Shown here: one piece after another, positions 1 through 5,044 of the stretch
Numbering within the stretch: position 1 is the stretch's first letter
How the letters are laid out: each line of letters opens with the position of its first letter
Made by a program: the position numbers and the translations under genes
Notes under the pieces: generated by a model
What the model saw: only the letters and a program-made list of their open reading frames with translations
Database searches by the model: none
Told to the model about the DNA's origin: nothing
NCBI GenBank assembly: GCA_028716125.1
Contig: JAQUQK010000116.1
Span: forward strand, 1-6,275
Reading direction: 5' to 3'
Source of the DNA: Thermoplasmatota archaeon
Lineage (GTDB): Archaea; Thermoplasmatota; JAQUQK01
Length of the DNA stretch: 6,275 bases

Positions 1-380
1 GGTACGCCGACATGTTCATATTAGTCGGCATCGCGATGAGCCTTGGCGAATGGGTAGACCCTTGGATAAACATACTTGCAATCGTCGGCGTGCTTCTCAC
101 GAGCTACATGGGGACGCAGGCTCAGGCAGTCGGCTGCGGAAGGCATTACGGCGGAGTCCTCGGAAGGGCGGAAAGGATGGTTTTGCTTATTGCAGGCCCG
201 ATAATCCAGTACTTCCTGGATTCCCAAGGCAAGGGAGCGCCATTCGGCCTCGGCAATTCATTCCTCGAGTGGATTATGCTCTGGTTTGCGGTAGCTGGAA
301 ACCTGACCGCGGTTTGGCGCTTCTACGGAATCAGGAAATGGTTCAAGGACGAAGCGAAAAAACAGAGCAGCAAGCAGTAA
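1..380 (+). CDS. CDP-alcohol phosphatidyltransferase, C-terminal part (5' end outside window)
   Basis: The reading frame is open from position 3 to the TAA at 378-380, so an ATG at position 12 is internal rather than the start. The visible protein begins YADMFILVGIAM. In CDP-alcohol phosphatidyltransferases a Tyr-Ala-Asp like this follows directly after the catalytic DxxDGxxAR...GxxxDxxxD motif, so the catalytic aspartates lie just outside the window. Four hydrophobic segments follow, near visible residues 4-14, 25-41, 60-74 and 90-110. Two family-like stretches stand out: GVLLTSYMGTQAQAVG and GRAERMVLLIAG. They resemble archaeal archaetidylinositol-phosphate-synthase-type enzymes. The C-terminus is short, basic and presumably cytoplasmic (WFKDEAKKQSSKQ). 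Enzymes of this family join a CDP-linked lipid to a polar alcohol in the membrane during phospholipid head-group synthesis. The substrate cannot be decided from this fragment. The gene converges on the minus-strand genes to its right. Confidence 0.82.
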   Translation, partial: YADMFILVGIAMSLGEWVDPWINILAIVGVLLTSYMGTQAQAVGCGRHYGGVLGRAERMVLLIAGPIIQYFLDSQGKGAPFGLGNSFLEWIMLWFAVAGNLTAVWRFYGIRKWFKDEAKKQSSKQ

Positions 381-385
381 TTTTC

Positions 386-506
386 AATTATTCTTTTTGG
401 CATAATTTAATTATTCCTTTTGGAATTATTCTATTTGGGATAAAAATCGTTAAACCTTTTGGTATAATACGATTTTAATCAATTTGATTAAACTGTTTGG
501 TTTAAT
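386..506 (+). terminator. Cluster of five AT-rich stem-loops behind the phosphatidyltransferase gene
   Basis: Directly after the stop codon lie five inverted repeats in a row. Their arms are 386-391/402-407 (AATTAT/ATAATT), about 409-417/422-430 (imperfect), 443-450/469-476 (AAAATCGT/ACGATTTT, extended inward by a TAAACC/GGTATA arm), 477-481/485-489 (very small loop) and 487-493/500-506 (ATTAAAC/GTTTAAT). The last two overlap and compete. Most loops contain a T-run followed by GG (TTTTTGG, TTTTGG, TTTGG), so the cluster looks like a degenerate tandem repeat. The most likely role is transcription termination or 3'-end protection for the plus-strand gene. Archaeal termination depends mainly on T-tracts, so the hairpins may act on the RNA instead. 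Confidence 0.5.
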
Positions 507-539
507 TTATCGGGCATGAAAAAATAACTACATAAATCA

Positions 540-575
540 AATTATAAAAAATCATAAAAAGATAAAGAATGTGGC
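540..575. repeat. 36-bp perfect direct repeat, copy 1
   Basis: Bases 540-575 match 1996-2031 exactly, in the same orientation. The element is AT-rich and ends in GTGGC, which forms the first bases of the adjoining hairpin. Together with the 67-bp repeat at 655-721 it forms a colinear duplicated 3'-end module that flanks the ATPase gene. Confidence 0.95.
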
Positions 576-591
576 AGCCGTTTTGGCTGCC
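540..591 (-). terminator. Terminator-like region, copy 1 (hairpin plus T-rich tract)
   Basis: Read on the minus strand, a perfect 7-bp GC-rich stem (573-579 with 585-591, GGCAGCC/GGCTGCC, 5-nt loop) is followed by a long T-rich tract down to 540. This is a credible archaeal terminator for minus-strand transcription from the ATPase gene and the orphan tail. The part 540-575 is identical to 1996-2031 behind the surface-protein gene. The hairpin arms differ in sequence between the two copies while pairing is kept. Confidence 0.6.
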
Positions 592-607
592 GTGTGCTTT
601 CGGTTGC

Positions 608-650
608 GAGCCAACTCCGTTGGCTCTGGATGTCAGAGCGTTGCCGCTCT
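608..650. repeat. Two extra stem-loops between orphan tail and terminator
   Basis: Two perfect inverted repeats lie side by side: 608-614/620-626 (GAGCCAA/TTGGCTC, 5-nt loop) and 635-640/645-650 (AGAGCG/CGCTCT, 4-nt loop). With the hairpin at 573-591 they make three consecutive stem-loops in the minus-strand 3' region. The intact surface-protein gene has only about 12 bp between its stop codon and its single hairpin, so these two are specific to this copy. They may be RNA-stabilising 3' structures or debris of further insertions. Confidence 0.55.
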
Positions 651-654
651 AACA

Positions 655-721
655 CTTACTTCTTCTTCCTGATCAGGAGCATCGCGACTGCGACTGCGCC
701 AACGAGGAACAGTGCCTCAAA
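655..721. repeat. 67-bp direct repeat, copy 1 (surface-gene 3' end)
   Basis: Bases 655-721 align without gaps to 2058-2124 with a single difference (C at 710 against G at 2113). That difference is synonymous (CTG against CTC, both Leu) in the encoded tail. The repeat covers the stop codon and the membrane-segment codons of the surface-protein gene. The match ends abruptly at 721/2124, immediately before the codons for the PG of the PGF motif. Confidence 0.95.
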
Positions 722-724
722 AAC
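656..724 (-). pseudogene. Orphan C-terminal tail of a PGF-CTERM surface protein
   Basis: On the minus strand the codons before the TAA at 658-656 encode FEALFLVGAVAV followed by AMLLIRKKK, the same membrane segment and basic tail that ends the 908-residue surface protein. The residues just before it are FYV instead of the VPG of the intact gene, so the PGF motif is broken. The frame is open upstream only to about 769, inside the 3' end of the ATPase gene and one frame away from it. It contains no ATG, GTG or TTG, so independent translation is unlikely. It is best read as a remnant left by insertion or by loss of a paralogous surface-protein gene. Confidence 0.8.
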
Positions 725-747
725 ATAGAAAGAGGGATGATGCCATG

Positions 748-1893
748 CTACAAAATCTGGCCGAGATATTCAATCAACAGGGAGTCTTCAGCAATATATT
801 TTCCCTTGTCCTCTCCCTTGTCAATTTGATTCAAGAATCCTTTTTCCTTCAGCACCCTTAGATTTCTACGCACTGTGGAAGAGAGTACTCCGGCCCTCCC
901 TGCAAGATCTGCAATCTCCTTCTGGGATATTGCTTTTTTCGGCGTAAGGACCGATAGGACCTTTTGCTGCGTTTTGCTTATTTCGGAGAGCCGTTTATCA
1001 AAAATTTTTATTGCGACGTCGTTTAACGCTCTTCTGAAACCCAGTTCAAGATCTCCTTCGGTAATCCTCGTGCCCTTTGAAACTTCGACTAAATAATAAC
1101 CAAATTCCTGAATGTAATACGGATGCCCAGAGCATAGCTTCAAGAGCCTTGTGACCAAACCTTCGTCGATCTTTTTGCCGGTTTCTTTGAGGGGCTGAGT
1201 CAGAGCAAGCTTTGCTTCTTCATTGTTGAGTCTTGAAAGTTGAAGCGGTTCGAAGAAACGAACGAGCGGGGCGTGTGCATCGTACATCTTGTCAAAAAGC
1301 ACAGGTGCTCCTGCTATGACGAACATCAACCGGGCATTCTGTGCAACTTCCATTGACGCCGCCCTTAGAGCGAGCATAGTTTCCTTAAAATCTTCCACAG
1401 TGTCTAGGTCGTCTATCAGGATTACGATGCCTTTTTTCTTGTCCTTGATCTCGTTCCATGCATGCACGATATACTCCCTAAATGGAAACGCTGCGCTGTC
1501 CGACGACGAGAATTTCAATTCGCCTTTCAGCCCAAACAAAGTCAATGACAGACTTTCCAATGAAACCGTTTTTGATATTTTCTGAAGCAACCCCGCGCCA
1601 AATTCCCTTTGAATCTCGGCAGAAATTCCGGACACAATGTTTGAGAACATCTCGCCGCCCCTGAATCGTGCGACACAATAATAGGTCAAGAGCCCATGCC
1701 CTGCTGCAATCTCTTCGAATTTTCTGAGCAGGGACGTTTTTCCAATCGCCCATTCTCCAATAATGGCCATGTGCTGGGCAGTTCCATCTTCCAGTGCATT
1801 CAATTTCATTTCAAAGGCTTCAATTTCTCTCTTCCTGCCGGAAAAATACGGAGGAAACATTCCACTAGAAGGACTGAAAGGATTTCTTGCCAT
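748..1893 (-). CDS. AAA+ (ORC/STAND-like) ATPase with C-terminal winged helix
   Basis: This is a complete 381-residue soluble protein. It opens with NPFSPSSGMFPPYFSGR (4-20), a signature of an AAA+ ATPase group with ORC1/Cdc6-like or STAND-like architecture. Walker A is GEWAIGKTS (46-54) and Walker B is IVILIDDLD (156-164). A sensor-1-like strand follows (LMFVIAGAP, 189-197). GHPYYIQEFG (256-265) lies in the lid. Residues about 300-370 look like a winged helix, with SQKEIADLAGRAGVLSSTVRRN (323-344) as the likely DNA-contacting part. It probably couples ATP binding to DNA binding or signalling; no specific function can be assigned. I chose the ATG at 1893-1891 over an in-frame TTG nine bases upstream. 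No Shine-Dalgarno precedes it, and a TATA-like element about 27 nt upstream predicts a nearly leaderless mRNA. It sits alone between duplicated 3' ends of the surface-protein gene, and a symmetric half-site array overlaps its promoter. Its sequence looks AT-richer than the surface-protein gene by eye. Confidence 0.85.
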   Translation of the reverse strand: MARNPFSPSSGMFPPYFSGRKREIEAFEMKLNALEDGTAQHMAIIGEWAIGKTSLLRKFEEIAAGHGLLTYYCVARFRGGEMFSNIVSGISAEIQREFGAGLLQKISKTVSLESLSLTLFGLKGELKFSSSDSAAFPFREYIVHAWNEIKDKKKGIVILIDDLDTVEDFKETMLALRAASMEVAQNARLMFVIAGAPVLFDKMYDAHAPLVRFFEPLQLSRLNNEEAKLALTQPLKETGKKIDEGLVTRLLKLCSGHPYYIQEFGYYLVEVSKGTRITEGDLELGFRRALNDVAIKIFDKRLSEISKTQQKVLSVLTPKKAISQKEIADLAGRAGVLSSTVRRNLRVLKEKGFLNQIDKGEDKGKYIAEDSLLIEYLGQIL

Positions 1894-1914
1894 AGAATAC
1901 AATAATGACTATAA

Positions 1915-1971
1915 ATGTTTTAAATGTTACTGATGTTACAAATTTTGTAACATTGCAACCATTCGTAACAT
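1915..1971. promoter_or_regulatory. Symmetric six-half-site operator-like array
   Basis: Three direct ATGTT half-sites start at 1915, 1924 and 1933, exactly 9 bp apart. Three inverted AACAT half-sites end at 1953, 1962 and 1971, also 9 bp apart; the middle one has one mismatch (ACCAT). All six mirror each other around a dyad centred on 1943. The core 1933-1953 is a perfect 10+1+10 palindrome with arm ATGTTACAAA. The array covers the TATA-like element of the ATPase gene, so a protein bound here should block or control that promoter. The winged-helix ATPase itself is the obvious candidate binder, but that is inference. Confidence 0.75.
1917..1926 (-). promoter_or_regulatory. TATA-like promoter element of the ATPase gene
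   Basis: On the minus strand the sequence CATTTAAAAC at 1926-1917 is centred about 27-28 nt before the ATG at 1893. An archaeal TATA box places the start site about 25 nt downstream, so transcription would begin at or just before the ATG. This agrees with the lack of a Shine-Dalgarno. A second AT-rich stretch (TTTATA, 1915-1910) would start transcription inside the gene and is less likely. Confidence 0.5.
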
Positions 1972-1995
1972 AATCTAAATTGTTAAATAAACACC

Positions 1996-2031
1996 AATTA
2001 TAAAAAATCATAAAAAGATAAAGAATGTGGC
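1996..2031. repeat. 36-bp perfect direct repeat, copy 2
   Basis: This copy is identical to 540-575 in the same orientation and lies behind the intact surface-protein gene. Its T-rich minus strand forms the tail of that gene's terminator. The match ends on its left side near 1996, where unrelated sequence leading to the half-site array begins. Confidence 0.95.
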
Positions 2032-2045
2032 GGCTTTTCGCCGCC
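1996..2045 (-). terminator. Terminator of the surface-protein gene, copy 2
   Basis: On the minus strand, 13 nt after the stop codon, a 6-bp stem (2029-2034 with 2040-2045, GGCGGC/GCCGCC, loop TTTTC) is followed by a long T-rich tract. The hairpin sequence differs from the corresponding one at 573-591, but both keep full pairing, which suggests that the structure is selected. It separates the surface-protein gene from the ATPase promoter. Confidence 0.65.
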
Positions 2046-2057
2046 CTATGTTGTCGG

Positions 2058-2124
2058 CTTACTTCTTCTTCCTGATCAGGAGCATCGCGACTGCGACTGC
2101 GCCAACGAGGAAGAGTGCCTCAAA
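2058..2124. repeat. 67-bp direct repeat, copy 2 (inside the surface-protein gene)
   Basis: This is the parental-looking copy of the 655-721 repeat, 66 of 67 bases identical. It contains the last 21 codons and the stop of the intact gene. Here it runs in frame into the PGF motif and the Ig-like domain. Confidence 0.95.
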
Positions 2125-4785
2125 GCCCGGTACGGTCGGTGCAACCTTGACGGTTATTGATTTTGCGGTTGCGTCCTGGTATCCGGTCTTGACCGCGGTT
2201 ATGCTGTAGACCTTGTCTGCATCAACGGACGGCGCCTTGAAGGTCGCCTTGCCGTCAGCGTTCGTGGTCTTTGCCTCGCCGTTGAACGTTACAGTTACTC
2301 CGACGATCGGGGACACGACTCCGTTGTTGTCAACGTATGCCTTTACATCGAAGTTCTGCTCTTCGTCCACTGTGGCCGACGCATCGATAACCAGCTTCGG
2401 GAGCACTACGACCGGCTCGCTAACCGTTATCGTCTTTGTCGCGGTTGCTGTTGCGCCATCATTGTCAGTAACCGTGAGCTTTGCGGTGTACGTGCCTGCC
2501 GAGGTGTACGTATATGCCTGTGATGCCGGCATGGTGGTTCCGACGAAGTCTGCGGTTCCGTCATTGTTGATGTCCAGTGTCCAGGATGCGATTGTTCCAT
2601 CCGTGTCTGCTCCGGTCATCGTGAACGTCACTGCAACCGGCTTCTGTCCGGAGAGAGTGCTTGCTGCAAGCGTGCAGGTCGGGGCTACGTTCTCTGCTGG
2701 AGGAGTTACTGGGGTTACCGGTGTTACGGGTAGTATGTCGCCTGCGATGCGTATGCTGTCCAGCGGGAAGAGGCGCATAGCGGCTGCAGTAGCTGCTGAT
2801 GCGAAGTATACATTATCGCCCGTATCTAGTATTGCTACTCCAACATTGTTCGGGTTCGCATTGAAGTATGTCATTCCTGCACCTGCCGGGAAGGCAACAA
2901 CGATATTCTTGTATGTATTGTAGTCAGTGTCGCCTGCGAAGACGAACGTTCCTGCCGCATAGCTGCCGCATGGGGTCAAGCGTATTGACCAAAGGATGTT
3001 AGTCGTGGTTGCGGTCAGAGCGCCTGCGCCACCAGTGGTGAGATATACGTAGTCGCCCTGGTCGTAGCCGTTCTTGTTGTTCACGTTAGCGAAAACGACT
3101 GCGGCGAAACCGGATGCAACTAGCGGTCCGCCTATCTCTACCAGATCTGCATCCGCAACAAGTGAGCCAATTGCCTTTCCACCATATGGAACTAGACGGA
3201 CATCGTTCTTGTTTACGGTACCGGATGCATCCGCATCATAGTAGAACCCGTTGTCGGTTACCTCTGCAAGGGTGCCGAGGTCAACTTCCAAGACGTTAGC
3301 CAGTGCGAGAGGTACGTTCGCAGCAATTGCAGTCGGTCGGAAGTCACTTTCGCCCAGCTTTGTCTGGGTGCCGAATGCGCCCGAGCCGCCAACAAGGCGT
3401 ATGCTGCAGAGCGGGAACAGTCCGCCTGCGACTGTAGCAGCAGATGCAAGGTAAACGCTATCGCCCGCATCCAATGCAACTGGCACTTTGTTCGGGTTCG
3501 CATTGAAATACGCTATGCCTGCGCCAGCAGGGAATGCGACGGCTGCAGTTCCGTATGAAATCAGGTCGCTGTTGCCTGCCATGACAAACGTTCCTGCCGC
3601 ATAGCTGCCGCACTGGGTCATGCGTATTGACCATGCTGCAACGCCGGTAGATGCCACAAATGTGCCTGCGGCACCGGTGGTAAGATATACGTAGTCGCCA
3701 GTGTCGTAGCCGTTCTTGTTATTGATGTTGGCGAAAACAGTCCTGGCATAACCGGATGCAATGAGTATTGCTGCAGTCATTTCGGTGGTGTCTGCATCAA
3801 CGACGAGTGTGCCTGCCGCCTTTCCGCCGCATGGGACAAGACGGACATCGTTCTTGGTAACCGTACCGGATGCATCTGCATCATAGTAGAATCCATTGTC
3901 GGTCACGACGCCAAGGGTGCCGAGGTCGACTTGCAGAACGTTGGCTGCTATTAGAGCTACTGGCGCACCAACTGCTGTCGGTACGAAGTCGCTGTCGCCC
4001 AGTTTGATCTGGGAACCGAATGCACCGGAGCTTCCCATAAGCCGTACGCTGCAGAGCGGGAACAGTGCGCCTGGACCGGTAGCGCCGGCTGCAAGGTAAA
4101 CGCTGTCGCCTGAATCGATCCTAGCTGGCACTGCATTCGGGTTCGCATTGAAGTACGAAACACCAGTACCTGCCGGGACTGCGAGAACCAATGCGCCATA
4201 AGCAAGGAGGTCTGCATCACCTGCGCGCACAAGGGTTCCTGCCGCAAAGCTGCCGCACGGGGTCAAGCGTATTGACCATACTGCATTGCCGGTGGATGCT
4301 GCAAGCGCAGCTACACCGCCAGTGGTAAGATATACGTAGTCGCCAGTGTCGTAGCCGTTCACGTTGTTCACATCGGCGTAAACTGTTGCAGCATAACCGG
4401 ATGCAACGACCGTCCCGGTCTTCTCTACAACATCGGCATCAGCGACGAGAGTTCCGGCGGCCTTTGTGCCGTACGGCGTCAGGCGGATGTCGTTCGCGGT
4501 AACCGTAGCGGATGCATCTGCATCATAGTAGAACACGTTGTCGGTCACGTCGGCAACAGTTCCAAGGTCAACTTCCAGAACGTTGGCTGCTGCAAGCACT
4601 ACGTTCGCAGCAAAAGCAGTCGGTACGAAGTCGCTGTCGCCAAGCTTTACCTGCGAACCATATGTAACTGCCGCTGCTTCCGCTATTGGCAATGCCGCAA
4701 GCGCCATCAGGCCTATAATTGCTATGCTGAGCAGCTTCTTGCCGCCGCAGCCGCAGCATCCTTTTCCTTTCTTTTTCTCTTCCAT
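2059..4785 (-). CDS. Secreted repeat-rich cell-surface (S-layer-like) protein, PKD domain, PGF-CTERM tail
   Basis: This 908-residue protein starts with an ATG preceded, 7 nt upstream, by GGAGG (4797-4793). Residues 1-17 are basic and unusually Cys/Gly-rich (CCGCGG, 10-15). A hydrophobic signal segment (18-36) follows, with likely cleavage near AEA (35-37). Residues about 42-682 are nine related units of 63-77 residues, ordered as three near-identical super-repeats of about 214 residues. Each unit carries a G-x-A/V-x-x-G-D-x-D type start, a D/N-rich loop, a motif like D-x-G-D-x-V-Y-L, and ends in S-I-R-L. Next come a Pro/Thr linker (685-697), a PKD domain (about 698-790, with DTDG, DINNDG and AGTYTAKLTVTDNDG), and an Ig-like or carboxypeptidase-regulatory-like domain (about 795-880). 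The tail has PGFE at 886-889, a membrane helix and RKKK, matching the PGF-CTERM signal processed by archaeosortase. The protein is probably exported and anchored in the envelope as an S-layer or adhesin component. Binding target and family name are unknown. Confidence 0.88.
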   Translation of the reverse strand: MEEKKKGKGCCGCGGKKLLSIAIIGLMALAALPIAEAAAVTYGSQVKLGDSDFVPTAFAANVVLAAANVLEVDLGTVADVTDNVFYYDADASATVTANDIRLTPYGTKAAGTLVADADVVEKTGTVVASGYAATVYADVNNVNGYDTGDYVYLTTGGVAALAASTGNAVWSIRLTPCGSFAAGTLVRAGDADLLAYGALVLAVPAGTGVSYFNANPNAVPARIDSGDSVYLAAGATGPGALFPLCSVRLMGSSGAFGSQIKLGDSDFVPTAVGAPVALIAANVLQVDLGTLGVVTDNGFYYDADASGTVTKNDVRLVPCGGKAAGTLVVDADTTEMTAAILIASGYARTVFANINNKNGYDTGDYVYLTTGAAGTFVASTGVAAWSIRMTQCGSYAAGTFVMAGNSDLISYGTAAVAFPAGAGIAYFNANPNKVPVALDAGDSVYLASAATVAGGLFPLCSIRLVGGSGAFGTQTKLGESDFRPTAIAANVPLALANVLEVDLGTLAEVTDNGFYYDADASGTVNKNDVRLVPYGGKAIGSLVADADLVEIGGPLVASGFAAVVFANVNNKNGYDQGDYVYLTTGGAGALTATTTNILWSIRLTPCGSYAAGTFVFAGDTDYNTYKNIVVAFPAGAGMTYFNANPNNVGVAILDTGDNVYFASAATAAAMRLFPLDSIRIAGDILPVTPVTPVTPPAENVAPTCTLAASTLSGQKPVAVTFTMTGADTDGTIASWTLDINNDGTADFVGTTMPASQAYTYTSAGTYTAKLTVTDNDGATATATKTITVSEPVVVLPKLVIDASATVDEEQNFDVKAYVDNNGVVSPIVGVTVTFNGEAKTTNADGKATFKAPSVDADKVYSITAVKTGYQDATAKSITVKVAPTVPGFEALFLVGAVAVAMLLIRKKK
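2740..4662 (-). repeat. Three tandem super-repeats of about 642-645 bp in the surface-protein gene
   Basis: The super-repeats cover residues 42-253, 254-468 and 469-682, about 4662-4027, 4026-3382 and 3381-2740. The same landmark recurs at residues 42, 256 and 471 (YGSQVKLGD, FGSQIKLGD, FGTQTKLGE). Nucleotide identity is visibly high in blocks such as TCGTAGCCGTTC, which occurs in the corresponding place of all three. Each super-repeat is itself three diverged units (see the findings). Such arrays usually arise by unequal recombination and can vary in copy number between strains. Confidence 0.9.
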
Positions 4786-4792
4786 TCAGATT

Positions 4793-4797
4793 CCTCC
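4793..4797 (-). promoter_or_regulatory. Shine-Dalgarno of the surface-protein gene
   Basis: Minus-strand GGAGG lies 7 nt before the ATG at 4785. It fixes the start of the surface-protein gene and shows that this organism uses leadered, SD-dependent translation for at least some genes. Confidence 0.85.
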
Positions 4798-4930
4798 GAA
4801 TTTACATAAAGCCAAATTGGGTGTTTGCCCGCACATGCGGACTCGCTCCCGTTTCAGCTTTTTACAGCTATGCCATACAAAGCCTAGCGCTCCACATGGA
4901 GTGCCGCCTCTATACGGCCTGCTTACCATA
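4798..4930 (-). promoter_or_regulatory. Long structured 5' leader of the surface-protein gene
   Basis: If transcription begins about 25 nt after the TATA box, near 4930, the mRNA has a leader of about 145 nt, long for an archaeal message. Four short inverted repeats lie in it: 4903-4906/4915-4918 (GCCG/CGGC), 4890-4893/4898-4901 (CTCC/GGAG), 4856-4859/4866-4869 (AGCT/AGCT) and 4829-4832/4837-4840 (CCGC/GCGG). The second and fourth have the same minus-strand loop, ATGT. The leader could stabilise an abundant mRNA or control its translation. It matches no riboswitch class that I recognise. Confidence 0.45.
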
Positions 4931-4948
4931 GGTGTATCTTTTTTTCCA

Positions 4949-4964
4949 CTTATATATATTTCGG
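4949..4964 (-). promoter_or_regulatory. Strong BRE/TATA promoter of the surface-protein gene
   Basis: On the minus strand CCGAAA (4964-4959) followed by TATATATAAG (4958-4949) is a near-ideal archaeal BRE plus TATA box. It implies a start near 4928-4930 and high expression, as expected for a major surface protein. Confidence 0.8.
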
Positions 4965-4974
4965 TTTCGATAAC

Positions 4975-4982
4975 TTTTATAA
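4975..4982 (+). promoter_or_regulatory. Possible divergent TATA box
   Basis: TTTTATAA at 4975-4982 reads as a TATA-like element on the plus strand, upstream of the surface-gene promoter. It would start a plus-strand transcript near 5003, entering the inverted-repeat-rich intergenic region. A TATTTAAAAG at 5080-5089 is another candidate. AT-rich matches of this kind arise easily by chance. Confidence 0.25.
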
Positions 4983-5044
4983 CATAGGAATGAATGTTCT
5001 AAAAATCGCTCCTGTTGGCTCATTCCGGCATTTGGGCGGCATTA

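Noticed and set aside
50..478. Plus-strand frame overlapping the phosphatidyltransferase
   Set aside because: It is out of frame with a clearly conserved membrane enzyme, and its composition is arginine/proline-rich and shadow-like, running into the AT-rich hairpins.
1894..1902. Upstream TTG start adding three residues to the ATPase
   Set aside because: The ATG at 1893 is a better start and fits the TATA spacing for a leaderless message.
722..1995. Insertion sequence carrying the ATPase
   Set aside because: There is no transposase, no terminal inverted repeats and no short target duplication; the flanking repeats are parts of a host gene.
2213..2923. Long plus-strand open frame of 236 codons
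   Set aside because: It is antisense to the surface-protein gene; its Val/Ser/Thr-rich product mirrors the repetitive coding strand, and it has no promoter or SD.
2740..4662. CRISPR-like or satellite array
   Set aside because: The repeats are long, coding and in frame, without spacer/repeat alternation.
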